The notes beneath the pieces were generated by a model. The model was given only the letters and a program-made list of their open reading frames with translations, had not been told where the DNA came from and did no database searches. The translations under genes and the position numbers were made by a program. From Thozetella sp. PMI_491 (taxonomy: Eukaryota; Ascomycota; Sordariomycetes; Chaetosphaeriales; Chaetosphaeriaceae), in NCBI GenBank assembly GCA_021432635.1, contig MU270016.1, forward strand, positions 311,608 through 375,607: DNA of 64,000 nucleotides, written 5' to 3'. Of the stretch, positions 48,572 to 58,318 are shown one piece after another (position 1 is the stretch's first letter; each line of letters begins with the position of its first letter).

Positions 48572-50164
48572 ATGGCGGAAAACAACGAAGCAGTTTACTC
48601 AACCCGCGTGCGCGTGGCAACTTCGGGGGTGAAACCGACATCAACAAAGCTCTCTATCACAGACTGTACTGCTATTGGCTTTGGTCCATGTTCCGCAGTC
48701 TGGCTATACGATCGAAGTGAAGCAATCGGCCTACTTTCTAAGGACGATTTCACATCTCTTTTACAGAAGTCTTTGTCGCAAACATTGAGTAGCTACCCGC
48801 ATTGGGCTGGGCAGCTCTCTTGGGATAACTCCGATCCGGCCGAGGCGGGACGAAGAACCGCGGGCCGGCTTGTGGTGTCATACGGAACTTCCAACGACCC
48901 CGGTGTGGAGTTTCGTCGAGTAGAGTATCCCGCTGCGCTTAAGAACTTATGCCCCTCCGTGGATGAGAGGCAGGGAGAGGATAACCGAGTTTGGCGATGG
49001 TCGGCTGAAAAGGCTTTTCCCCAATGGAGCCTGTTATCACCTCAGCAGATTGCTATGGACGACTACTCCCAGTTCGAAGGTTTACCAGCGATGACTATTC
49101 AGCTGACGCATTTCACTGATGGCGGCTGGTCATTAGGCATGAAGATATGCCACGCCATTGCCGACACAACAAGTATGACTTGCTTTATGCGCGAGTGGAG
49201 TTTGCGGACACAGGCGCTGCTTGGGAATGAAGGAGCGCTGGAGAATATCCAATCACCCGTCTTTGATCCTGCTCGCCTCGACATGTACGCGATGCCCATC
49301 ACTCTGGGTGAAGCGGATGAGCAGAAGCAGCGCTTAGCAAGGAGCCTTCCGATGCACCGCTACTCCTTCTGGGAGATGGATGTCGACGGCTACGCAGACT
49401 GGGCCAGGAAGGAGACGACCTTTTCCAAAGCTCTTGTGTCCGAGGAAGCGCAAAAGCGACAGCCTCAGGGCATCCCTATGCCATGGAACACTTGGGATCG
49501 CAGCGCCAAGTGCGCACACGCCCAGATTCGTTTCTCCTCCTCGGAGCTGACCAAGATGCGTGACGCTGCCAAGGCTGGAGGATCTGCCCCGGTGAACGTC
49601 TCCCGCCTCGACGCGGCGCTGGCGCATGTATGGGGGCTAGTGAACAAGGCCAGAGGCTTTTCGGACTCAGATGAAATAGTGTCCCTCGATGTGACACTAG
49701 GCGGCCGTTCGAGGCTGAACCCTGCCCTACCCGAAACATTCTTGGGGCATCCAAATATCATGGCGCATCTTTCGCTACCAGGCCGGCGGGCAGCAGCAAT
49801 GGATGGCAAGGCGGCTGGGGATCTGCGGAGGATGATGACCCAGTTCACCCCCGAGGCGATGGCGGCTCATCTACATGATGTGGCACATGACGAAAGCCCC
49901 CAGAGGATATGGCAAGGATTCTTGGGCAAATATCATCTTCTCGTGACAAGCTGGGCAAGAGCTGGGGTTAACGACATATGTTTTGAGGACGAGGGTATCC
50001 GACCACGGTATGTGCAAGGCGTCATGTTCAGCATGGATGGGTTACTAGCTATTTATGACCTTCCCGAGAGAGATGGTACCATGGGCTTGGATTTTGGCTT
50101 GAGTTTAGAGGAAGGGACTCTTGAGAAGGTCTTGGAGGATCCGGATTTAAGAAAGTTTAGGTAA
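48572..50164 (+). CDS. BAHD-like acyl-CoA acyltransferase (fungal transferase family)
   Basis: A single exon encodes 530 residues starting at ATG 48572; an upstream in-frame GTG at 48542 is not a credible start. The catalytic HxxxD motif is at His194-Asp198 (HAIADTTS), in the context GGWSLGMKICHAIAD typical of the superfamily. A C-terminal LDFGLSLEEG corresponds in position to the structural DFGWG motif. The N-terminal part has the FGPCSAVWLYDR and LSSYPHWAGQL strands seen in trichothecene-3-O-acetyltransferase-like enzymes. Such enzymes acylate hydroxyl or amino groups of secondary metabolites in the cytosol. The neighbours (regulator, pump, flavin monooxygenase) support a tailoring role. 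Confidence 0.9.
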   Translation: MAENNEAVYSTRVRVATSGVKPTSTKLSITDCTAIGFGPCSAVWLYDRSEAIGLLSKDDFTSLLQKSLSQTLSSYPHWAGQLSWDNSDPAEAGRRTAGRLVVSYGTSNDPGVEFRRVEYPAALKNLCPSVDERQGEDNRVWRWSAEKAFPQWSLLSPQQIAMDDYSQFEGLPAMTIQLTHFTDGGWSLGMKICHAIADTTSMTCFMREWSLRTQALLGNEGALENIQSPVFDPARLDMYAMPITLGEADEQKQRLARSLPMHRYSFWEMDVDGYADWARKETTFSKALVSEEAQKRQPQGIPMPWNTWDRSAKCAHAQIRFSSSELTKMRDAAKAGGSAPVNVSRLDAALAHVWGLVNKARGFSDSDEIVSLDVTLGGRSRLNPALPETFLGHPNIMAHLSLPGRRAAAMDGKAAGDLRRMMTQFTPEAMAAHLHDVAHDESPQRIWQGFLGKYHLLVTSWARAGVNDICFEDEGIRPRYVQGVMFSMDGLLAIYDLPERDGTMGLDFGLSLEEGTLEKVLEDPDLRKFR

Positions 50165-50516
50165 AAGTCATCACGGGCGTCTTTGAATTAAAAATAAATA
50201 AAAAGAATTGGGTACCAAATCTTTGACATTCTTCGCTTGGGTAAACCCAAACTGGTGCTTGCCGTGGCTTCCGTGTCTGTGGCGAGTCGGAGGAATTGGG
50301 TGCATGTACGCTCCATCATCGCGGGGTTCATCCATCATCCCATAGTTCTTACCAATCCATATGAAATTATGGGCCTGCTGAGAGCCGTAAATACGGCCCA
50401 AATCGGTTAAATCGCCCAAGGCCCAGCTATCTGCCAGGCCTCATCCAGGGTGGGCCCCGTCCCCGCGCCCACTACACGTCCTTCACAGGACAACCCGAGA
50501 TTGCGATCGATGCATT

Positions 50517-50546
50517 GGGGGGGGGGGGGGGGGGGGGGGGTGGTGT

Positions 50547-50607
<61 letters not shown>

Positions 50608-50610
50608 GGG
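50517..50610. repeat. Composite homopolymer G24-(TGGTG)-T8-A51-G6
   Basis: A run of 24 G, a five-base spacer, 8 T, 51 A and 6 G. Such an abrupt series is rare in fungal DNA and is a frequent place for sequencing or gap-joining error. Confidence 0.9.
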
Positions 50611-51201
50611 TCTTTGGCTTTACTGATCAAATATCAGCAAAAACTGCCTGTCTATTGCGATGTCATGAGACAATGATGGCTGAGCTTATACGTGAACGAC
50701 CGGGGACATTATACCAGGAACCGGTCAATTGGCTCTCCAAGATGGGAGCGCCGGTTAGTCAAGCTAGATATCTGCTGGGACACGTCGGGATGGATATATT
50801 TCGTGTAATTTGCAAGCTATGTTTCTTCGATCATATGGCGTCGGCGGGAAAAGCAGCCTCCCAGCCTTGGGCATCAGATGGGAAACCGTCAAGGAAGTTT
50901 TTCAACGGCCGCTGACTCAGCAGACTCCAAGGGGCTTTTGCCGTGTATTCGACCGCTTTTGTACTTTGTGCTTCGCCCAGGGAAGCTAATCCGAGACAAC
51001 AGATCCCATCAGCACTACCGGGATCCACCATGTAGGGCCCAAGCCATGTTTGTAGTAGGCCGAGGGGAATGGACTTGGCGATAACGCCGTGCTAGCATTT
51101 GGTCAATTTCGACGCACCAATGGCACAACACCAGGGGTGATGCTGCTCGCGTTCTGTGCACGCGGCAGCACAGCATTAATCGATCTTCTCGTCCTGAATG
51201 G

Positions 51202-51211
51202 ATATTTATAA
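51202..51211 (+). promoter_or_regulatory. TATA-like element of the monooxygenase gene
   Basis: TATTTATAAT lies about 91 bp upstream of the start codon at 51302. This is a motif match only. Confidence 0.35.
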
Positions 51212-51301
51212 TCTTGCATATCGCTCACCGTTCAACACCTGTGCTCTCCCCAACCTTCCTCCCATAGCCTCAAAGTCTAAGGTGTCTACACGCTTGCAAC
51301 C

Positions 51302-52990
51302 ATGTCGCGACAAGAGAGAGTCGGCGTGATTGGCGCCGGCGCGCTAGGTCTGATGGCCGTCAAAGAGTTCCTCCAAGAGGGTTTTGACGTCATTGCATTC
51401 GAAACCAGGCCGTATGTCGGAGGCCTGTGGAAGGACACCGATGACGATACGCTGTCAGTTGGTCCAAAGACAATCTTCAACACTAGCAAGTTCCGGGCGG
51501 CCATATCCAGTTTTCCATTCCCCGAGGATGTCGGTGTGTACCCAACGGCCGCACAGTTCCACAAGTATCTGGAGAGCTATGCCGACCACTTCGACCTCCG
51601 TCGCCATATCCACACTCGCCATCGTGTCAAGCAAGTCCTCTGGTTGCAGGACCACTGGGAATTGCAGGTAGAGGACCTGGCAACTGGGGAAGTGGACTCG
51701 CACCATTTCGACCGTGTCTGTGTCGCCACCGGGAGCTTTCGTGACCCACGGCGGCCGAAAATGGAGGGCATCGAAAAATTCCAGGGCAAGGTTCTACATA
51801 GCATCGATTTCCACTCGTCAGCACCGTTCAAAGGCGACAACGTGCTGGTGATAGGCATTCACGCTACTGCGCAGGACGTCACGAGCATTCTTTCCGAATC
51901 AGCAAAGCACGTCTACCTTAGCCACCGCCAAGGGCAGGTTCTCCTGCCAAGATTCACGAAGGACGGCGCCGCGTTCGATACCACCATGGGAATGGGGGTA
52001 GTCATGTTTCAATCTTGGTGCGAGTCAAACCTGCCAAGCCTCTGGAACTGGGTCATGGATAAGACGGTTGATTCCGTCTCGAGAGCGGCGTACCCGGACA
52101 TGCCCGAAAGCTGGGGTCTACGGCCAGCCACCTCCTTAGCTGTCTCCACACCGTTGATGGCCGATGTTCTCTATCCATTCCTCGAGTCGGGTTTTGCGGA
52201 GCCAGTGCCTGCCGTGAGAGAAATAACAGGCCCCAAAACGGTGGCACTCACGAACGGCCGGGTTCTGGACGACATCGATACGATTCTGTTTTGCACGGGC
52301 TACAACGCAACCATTCCCCCAGATGTCATCCCCAAGTCAAAAGATATCAACTCGCAAGTGATTACTTCCTACCCTCCACATCCGAACGGCACCGACGAGA
52401 ATCCACATCTCTATATGAACATGTTCCCGCTCGCCCCAGACGACAACATTCGCAACAGCTTCGCAATCGTCGGACAGGCTGCGTTCATATGGCCGGGGCT
52501 CACTCAGGCCGAGCTGCAAATCATGGCCATCGCTCAGGTCTGGAAGGGGCGAAAGTCGCTGCCCTCTTACGCTGAGATGCTACGTTGGTATGAAAGACAC
52601 ACCCGCGCTCGGGAAGCAACTATGAAGCGGCATAACGTGCTGTCGTCGGGTACTTTCTACTCTGCGCTGGTCCCCTTTGCCGAGATCTTCCCTTGGCTCA
52701 ACCACATGGCAGGCACTGGCCTATATGAGACGTTTGGAGGCAAGTTTAACGGGATCTTCAACCCTCGCGCCTGGTCACTGTGGTGGAATGACCGCGAGAT
52801 CTATGATCTATGCACCAAGGGCTACTTCAATCCGGTGATTTTCCGCCTGGTCGACTTGGGAGGTCGGCCGGCCTTATCGAGAGAGGAGGTCAGGACGATC
52901 CTAAAGAAAGGCAAGGATACACTTGAGCGGGCAGTCAAGCAAAAGCGAGAAGACCTGGGCTTAGGTGCAGATGGGAAGAAGCGGGCATAG
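51302..52990 (+). CDS. FMO-like flavin monooxygenase with degenerate NADPH motif
   Basis: An intronless frame of 562 residues. The FAD-binding GxGxxG is at Gly11-Gly16 (GAGALG), followed by the acidic strand end (AFETRPYVGGLW). The FMO identifying motif FxGxxxHxxxF is Phe160-Gly162-His166-Phe170. A third dinucleotide-associated segment, CTGYNATIP, is present. The NADPH Rossmann loop, normally GxGxSG, reads GIHATA (185-190), losing the second and third glycines. The enzyme type oxygenates N, S or carbonyl carbons. The altered loop may reduce NADPH binding or mark a changed activity such as an oxidase. It could belong with the acyltransferase, pump and regulator upstream. Confidence 0.9.
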   Translation: MSRQERVGVIGAGALGLMAVKEFLQEGFDVIAFETRPYVGGLWKDTDDDTLSVGPKTIFNTSKFRAAISSFPFPEDVGVYPTAAQFHKYLESYADHFDLRRHIHTRHRVKQVLWLQDHWELQVEDLATGEVDSHHFDRVCVATGSFRDPRRPKMEGIEKFQGKVLHSIDFHSSAPFKGDNVLVIGIHATAQDVTSILSESAKHVYLSHRQGQVLLPRFTKDGAAFDTTMGMGVVMFQSWCESNLPSLWNWVMDKTVDSVSRAAYPDMPESWGLRPATSLAVSTPLMADVLYPFLESGFAEPVPAVREITGPKTVALTNGRVLDDIDTILFCTGYNATIPPDVIPKSKDINSQVITSYPPHPNGTDENPHLYMNMFPLAPDDNIRNSFAIVGQAAFIWPGLTQAELQIMAIAQVWKGRKSLPSYAEMLRWYERHTRAREATMKRHNVLSSGTFYSALVPFAEIFPWLNHMAGTGLYETFGGKFNGIFNPRAWSLWWNDREIYDLCTKGYFNPVIFRLVDLGGRPALSREEVRTILKKGKDTLERAVKQKREDLGLGADGKKRA

Positions 52991-53398
52991 TTCACGATGC
53001 ATATATATTCAGCCTATAAACAATACACCGACGGTAGTTAGAGCTCTTGCATCAGTATTCGCGATACAGTCAGTAAATACCGTCAACAAATGTCGAACTA
53101 GCTAAGGTATACATGCAGTGAACCTCTTAATAACAGCGCCCTGGTAAACAGCGCGTGCAGCTGCTCTCGTTTCGCAGCTCCGAAAAGGATCAATCTACAT
53201 TAGTCTAAACTTCTACTATTATCCTCTGTTCTTTTACTGAGGATTCACGTAGGGCTTGAAGTAAAATATTTACTGCAGTGTAATATGTTCATCGGTGTAT
53301 GTACGGTGTTCAAGGCCTGAGAAAGAACCTGTGCAATGTATATACTGGCGGAATTAAACCTAATGCCCTCAGCTTGAACCGTACAACACTTTAAGTAT
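52991..53398. other. Intergenic, no gene seen
   Basis: AT-rich 3' flank of the monooxygenase; nothing supported. Confidence 0.5.
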
Positions 53399-53707
53399 CT
53401 ATATCTCGGAGAATCTATCAGGCAGGGGCGCCATTGGCCATGCCGCAGGAACCGGCGCCACAGTCAACCCAGAGCAAGTCAGTGCTACCGCTGCAATAGC
53501 ATCCGATGCAGCCACTGCTGACGTTTGGGTGCTGGCTTGGGCCAGTCCAATGGGTGCCGGAGGCTTGGCCCCTACAATGACGCCTATCAAGGCCTTGAAC
53601 CTCGAACTCGGTGCGGGCCTTGATCTTGGAACGGTCGCCGCAAGGGCGGGCCCGACGAAGAGAGAGCCGGCGAGAGCGGTGAAGCGTATCTTAGTGGCCT
53701 GGGTTAT
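53399..53707 (-). CDS. Doubtful small secreted protein lacking a clear start
   Basis: The minus-strand frame stays open from 53707 to a stop at 53399. It contains IRFTALAGSLFVGPALAATV, a convincing signal-peptide-like stretch, followed by a proline- and alanine-rich tail. There is no in-frame ATG before the hydrophobic core; the codon before RFTALAG is ATA. A first exon could lie upstream, but no join I tried keeps the frame. It may be a gene with a lost start or a chance frame. Confidence 0.25.
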   Translation of the reverse strand: MTQATKIRFTALAGSLFVGPALAATVPRSRPAPSSRFKALIGVIVGAKPPAPIGLAQASTQTSAVAASDAIAAVALTCSGLTVAPVPAAWPMAPLPDRFSEI

Positions 53708-54515
53708 CTAATATACCTTGCATATTAAACTTGGAGTGAAGCAGACTTGACACTGGTGGTGTTTATGAGCACAGGGATGATGGAAGGGAAATTCTGTGCT
53801 CTGGAGGGCAACTTAACTCATACTTATAATGTATACACAGAGGCTTTAACTAGCTGCTACTAGGTTGCTATTGGTCATAGACGTAACAGAAATCTGAGCG
53901 TATGTATCTCAAGACGATGTTCCAGAGCACGTTGTTATGCAATAAATGGTAGTACTAATCTAGGGGAATCCAAGCAGTTGTTGAGGTCCCAGGGGGTTGC
54001 AATTTGTGGTCAACGTGAAGAATGATATCTCCGTCAAAAACACTGTGTGCCAAGCTGTGGCCAACATCCCTGGGCTCACGATCATGCCTAGGCTGACCCA
54101 CCTGGAGAAAAATAGCATTCGCCGGTATGGACCCTGTACTCGGCTTCTTTACATACCTCGGAATCCTTATTATTTTTTTGTGTGTGTTGGAATTTTGACT
54201 TGCACAGCTAAGTCAATGCTAAACTCCGAAGGCACTCCCGCGCACTAGGAGGAGTAAACCGACTCTCGCGTACAAAGATACCTTATTGAGTCCTAACACT
54301 TATCTTGTGCCAATAATTGGTTAGTGGGTATCATCATTTAAAAATCATCAATCTGCAAGGATAATTTACATCTCCGTCGGCAATGTAAAGGTAAATTACG
54401 ACGCTTGTTGCTTTCATATCAGAGACTGCAACTTGGGGACCTCGCAGAAGTCGTTACTATATATTTTGATAGAAAGACGCAGGCATTATTGTCGGGTTAA
54501 CATCAACTCCGTGAT
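53708..54515. other. Intergenic, no gene seen
   Basis: 3' flank of the lectin gene. An open frame at 53997-54248 has a protein-like start (VNVKNDISVKNTVCQAV) but no domain I recognise. Confidence 0.4.
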
Positions 54516-55706
54516 TCAAGTGCTCACAACGAACCCTCCGTCACTCTCGCACCAGGAGCTTTCGTTACCAAGCGGCTCCCACGCCAGCCAGGTGGAACCG
54601 TTCCACGCTCTGTGCAAGACGGTACCATCCGACCCCTTAGCAAAGGTATCCAGGAGATTCGCACCACGCGCGATAGCTCCGACGGTAGATGCTAAGCTTT
54701 GCTGGAGCTCGGCCCCGGCGCTCTCCCAACCGCCCCGGAGGCTCTCCCAGCCGCCCCAAGCCTTACCGTTCCACCACTTGTGCCACAGAGCATTGTCTCT
54801 CCCGAGAGCAAACACATCGAGGCGGTTGGGACCCCACGCGACACTCGTGGGACGTGTCCCGATCCAGCCCTGCAGGCTCTCCCAGCCGCCCCAAGCATTG
54901 CCGTTCCACCACTTGTGCCACATAGCATTATCCATCCCGACCACGAAAAGGTCGATTCGGTTCGCTGCCCAGGACACTGCGTCGACAGCAGAGAGCAGCT
55001 TCCCGCCTAAGGACTCCCAATTCCCCCACTTCTTCCCGTCCCACCAATAGTGCCAACAGGCTTGGTCGGTGCCCACAACAAAGATATCGAGGCGATTGGG
55101 GCCCCATGATACTGCCTTGGGGACCTGAGTCAGGATGCCACCCAGGCTCTTCCACCCGCCCCAGTTGTTGTAATCCCACGGGTTGTGCCACAGCGCATTG
55201 TCGGTGCCACGCACGAAGATATCAATCCGGTCAGGGCCCCAGGACACGACAGAAGGCGGGTAGTCCATGATACCGCCCAAGCTCTCCCAGCCTTGCCAGG
55301 TGCTGTCAGTCCCCCAGGTGTGCCAAAGGGCCCGGTCGGTGCCAATACCGAAGACGTCGACCCGGTTTGGACCCCAGGAAACAGCGACCGGGTCCGAGGT
55401 CAGGATTCCACCTCGGCTTATCCAGCAACTCCAGCTGTCGCCATCCCACCAACGATGCCAGAGGGCCTTGTCAGCGCCGCGAATAAAGAGATCAATCCGG
55501 TCGAGCCCCCACGAGACGACAGTCAGCGAGTCGGTGTCGGCTGGGGTCACCTGCGCGGCGCGGTTGTCCAGGAGGTGCCCGTATTTGGCGGGACTCTCCG
55601 GGAGAGATAGAGCGGGCTCACGTGGGGTGACTTCTCCAACCGGGGAGGGACGGGCAAAGGCGAAGGCGGACCATTGGAGAATGGATATCACAGAAGCAAG
55701 CCGCAT
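54516..55706 (-). CDS. Secreted seven-bladed propeller lectin, PLL/DUF346-repeat type
   Basis: An intronless frame of 396 residues with a signal peptide (about 1-18). After a linker there are seven tandem units of about 45 residues, each close to [25 protein letters not shown] followed by WGGWESLGG. The first starts near [13 protein letters not shown] and the seventh is more divergent ([20 protein letters not shown]). This is the repeat of DUF346/PLL-type lectins, first characterised in the bacterium Photorhabdus, which fold as seven-bladed propellers binding fucose or O-methylated sugars. The WHKWW aromatic set and the Asp/Asn positions repeat in every blade, so sites are probably retained. 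A fungal extracellular member with no introns is compatible with ancient transfer from bacteria, but that is inference. Confidence 0.85.
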   Translation of the reverse strand: MRLASVISILQWSAFAFARPSPVGEVTPREPALSLPESPAKYGHLLDNRAAQVTPADTDSLTVVSWGLDRIDLFIRGADKALWHRWWDGDSWSCWISRGGILTSDPVAVSWGPNRVDVFGIGTDRALWHTWGTDSTWQGWESLGGIMDYPPSVVSWGPDRIDIFVRGTDNALWHNPWDYNNWGGWKSLGGILTQVPKAVSWGPNRLDIFVVGTDQACWHYWWDGKKWGNWESLGGKLLSAVDAVSWAANRIDLFVVGMDNAMWHKWWNGNAWGGWESLQGWIGTRPTSVAWGPNRLDVFALGRDNALWHKWWNGKAWGGWESLRGGWESAGAELQQSLASTVGAIARGANLLDTFAKGSDGTVLHRAWNGSTWLAWEPLGNESSWCESDGGFVVST

Positions 55707-56281
55707 GATCGGCTACGTAGCAAGAGAGCGGTCCTTACAAGGGAGAATAGAGGCAAGCTGTCGTACGAGGGAGACTTGGTACACGGTGAGAAGTTGACCT
55801 CCTGCTTTGATACTTATACATCCTATAACTAGGTACGGGGCCATTACAAGTTTCCTTCATACCATTATTTCGGCAATACAGAACAGATCGACAGGGCTTA
55901 GTGCCATTCAGGCAGTGGATCTAGCCGATCGTCATCAAGTAACTTTTCAGATATGCAAACTCCTCTCCAAAGGCATGGCGGTTCTACCACGTGAGACAGC
56001 GGCTGAGGGCGAAGGAATGCCACTTAGCGGTGTAAGCCGAGGTCTAAAGGCTGCCATTGGGTGGTCTCTTTTGCTTTTGACGGGTTGAACGGTCGTCGTA
56101 CAAGGGAAGGGAGAAGGTTTCAAACCCCGCCCGTGTATTCGAAAGCGAAAGTAGGTGTCCAAACGCCGGTTGGGAGTATATCTGCCCACACATGCTCTGC
56201 TATTGCTTTAGAATGAAATTGAATAATGCATTGCAAAATCTGGGGAAAAGCTGATCTTCTTGGCGCAAAATCAGAGTTGAG
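55707..56281. other. Intergenic, no gene seen
   Basis: The lectin promoter side, ending at the left target-site duplication of the transposon. Confidence 0.5.
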
Positions 56282-56349
56282 TAACGTAATCCACAAGCGA
56301 ACCGCCCACACAAGCGAACCGCCCACACAAGCGAACCGCCCACTTTTCA
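56282..56349. repeat. Left terminal inverted repeat with three 17-bp units
   Basis: TAACGTAATCC is followed by three perfect tandem copies of ACAAGCGAACCGCCCAC (56293-56309, 56310-56326, 56327-56343) and TTTTCA. The right end matches in inverse orientation except for the copy number. Confidence 0.95.
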
Positions 56350-56392
56350 CCACCCCCATACTAAAAACAGCTCTATTTACACCACAACGCTA

Positions 56393-58050
56393 CTAATCGA
56401 CCACGCTTTCGCTGCAGATGGATGAATCGGAAGCTAGTATAGCCTCTGGGCACTTACGGATAGTATGGCCTGGCTTTCTACACCCCCCACAGCACCGTGG
56501 CTTCGTAGCAGCCCCCTTCATACGACCCCCCACCACATAATTCGCTGGCTAGCTGGTCATCCACATCTATTTGATCGAGTATATCCAAGGCTTCCCCAAC
56601 CGTAAGGGCCCCCCCAAGTCGTACATGTGTGCGTTTAGCCCTCTTAAGCTTGCTAAGTGCTTCATTGGCCTTATAAGCCGTTGTAAGCTCCGTACGTAAA
56701 AGAGCCAGTTGGTGGGCAACAACTATAGCCCCCTTAGCCAGCTTATCCATAGCAGCTAGTATATAGGTGGGGGAGCTGTTTTGATGGGCTGCTATATGGC
56801 TTTTTATAAGGTTGGTTTAAGAGGTGGTTTCGTGGTGTGGCTGATATCCACGTGGTGGTAGTCGTGGGGAGGTTAGGTGGTGGGGAGGGCATTTATAGCT
56901 AGATATCTAGCTTTAATATTACCCTGGCTGGATCGTATAGAGCTAGACCAGCCCCTAGGAAGCTAGCTTTTATATTAGTGGGTGTAATAGCTGTAAAGAA
57001 GGCCTCACGAAAGCCATAAAGGAACTTTAGCTTTGTGATGTGGTTGATATAGGCCCTTATATAAGCCTTGATTTGCCGGCCGTATACTTGCTTCAACGGC
57101 CTAAAGCACCCTATATCTAGTGGCTAGAGTATATAGGATAAATGGGCTGGCATATAAAGCGTAATAATATTGTTAGCCTTACAAAAGGCCTTAAATCAAG
57201 CTAAATAGTAGCTTTTATAGCCATCTAGTATAAGAAGCTGATATCTACCCTTCGTACAGCCACGCATAGCATGATCAAAATGCTGGATCCATGCATAGCC
57301 TACCTTATTTGTGGGCTAGCTGATTTTAGTGGTTTTAATAGCCTAGCTGGCTGGCAAGCCACACTTTTTATACTAGTTGGTAAGGTGGTATTGGCTGGCT
57401 AGGATAATAAATAAGGGGATAGCTTTACTAGCTGTACTTATAGCTTATATAACTGTAGCCTACTCACGATTGCCTGGCTGGGCTAGTTTAGCCTTAGAAC
57501 AGCTATCTAAGGTTGTAACAGCTATTCTTAGGTGTATAATGCCCATTATAAAACTAGTTTTATCAAAGTTCCACTAGTCTTCCTCTAGGATCCCCCATTT
57601 AGCCTTTGTATTTTATACAAGATCAAACCAAGCTTTAATAAGTGTAAGATCCTCACACAAAGCTCGCTGGTAATCATATTTACATATATAACACATACAG
57701 AGGGCTGGTTAACACCGTATAAAGTTAGAGGTCTAGTTTTTGCCCACGGGAGGCGCATCACATATCTATAAAAGCTCGTTAGCCATATCTTCCACACCAC
57801 TCAATCTAGGCGGGAATACTCGCGTTCCTAGGTCGATTATATAGTCGATAAGCATTTGCTCTTCTAAATCAGTGAGTTTGCGTAAGTTAGCTAATATATC
57901 GCGTCGTGCTTGTACGCCGGCGCGTCAATCGCGTAATATAGTCCATAGAACCTTATAGATCCTAGCGGCTACTCGGATACCGAGTTTTTAGTCTTTCTTT
58001 ATAGCTTCAAGAGCTAAAATCAGCCTAGATTCTTTGGAAAGCATAGCCAT
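56393..58050 (-). pseudogene. Transposase relic with DDE core and CCHC zinc knuckle
   Basis: The relic starts at ATG 58050 (MAMLSKESRLILALEAIKK), with a helix-turn-helix region including RKLTDLEEQMLIDYI. It continues through KYDYQRALCEDLTLIKAWFD and the DDE-region strand WNFDKTSFIMG, then PLDIGCF, INHITKLKFLYGFREAFFTA and YDPARVILKLDI. The C-terminal part is KLKRAKRTHVRLGGALTV, and the frame finally shows a CCHC knuckle CGGCRKPGHTIRKC before the stop at 56393-56395. In-frame stops and at least one frame change break it, so it is not functional. The order and motifs match pogo/Fot1 (CENP-B/DDE_1) transposases. Confidence 0.85.
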
Positions 58051-58100
58051 CGCTGGTTATGGAGATATATGTGGTGTTTTGAGGGAGAATGTGCTGCGTT

Positions 58101-58150
58101 GAAAAGTGGGCGGTTCGCTTGTGTGGGCGGTTCGCTTGTGGATTACGTTA
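58101..58150. repeat. Right terminal inverted repeat with two 17-bp units
   Basis: The inverse of the left repeat, with two copies of the 17-bp unit (58106-58122 and 58123-58139) followed by GGATTACGTTA. Confidence 0.95.
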
Positions 58151-58318
58151 GATCTTATGATCGTCCCTGGAATGTTGCCTGCAACAATGCACGGGTAGGA
58201 GTGACAAGGTATTTGGACGGAAGGCGGTCGACAGCGGGCTGTCTTGCAAAAGTCCTGCCATTTGATAGAAACTGCTCCTAAGGGACTAAAGAGACAAGAA
58301 TTTTGTATCAAGTGTCGT

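Larger units (their letters stand above)
50165..51301. other. Intergenic with composite homopolymer
   Basis: This contains the G/T/A homopolymer block at 50517-50610 and the promoter of the monooxygenase gene. No coding frame is supported. Confidence 0.5.
56282..58150 (-). mobile_element. Decayed pogo/Fot1-type (Tc1-mariner superfamily) DNA transposon
   Basis: A 1.87-kb element bounded by inverted repeats that start TAACGTAATCCAC at both ends, with TA as the likely target duplication (56282-56283 and 58149-58150). The minus strand carries a transposase relic. The interior is strongly AT-enriched, rich in TAG and TATA words. Several stops lie where the family has CAA, CAG or TGG codons, for example before PLDIGCF and in WFDLV-stop-NTK; these are C-to-T (G-to-A) changes typical of repeat-induced point mutation. 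It sits 169 bp from the 3' end of the CoA-transferase gene. Confidence 0.9.

Noticed and set aside
53997-54248. Frame beginning with VNVKNDISVKNTVCQAV
   Set aside because: It looks protein-like for about 35 residues but then degenerates; no start, splice partner or known family.
54689-55797. Long open frames on the plus strand opposite the propeller lectin gene
   Set aside because: They mirror the repetitive codon pattern of the minus-strand repeats and have proline/serine-rich proteins without domains.
56293-56343. Three regular 17-bp repeats, CRISPR-like at first sight
   Set aside because: The units are directly adjacent without spacers, occur inverted at the other end of the element, and the genome is eukaryotic; they are part of transposon ends.
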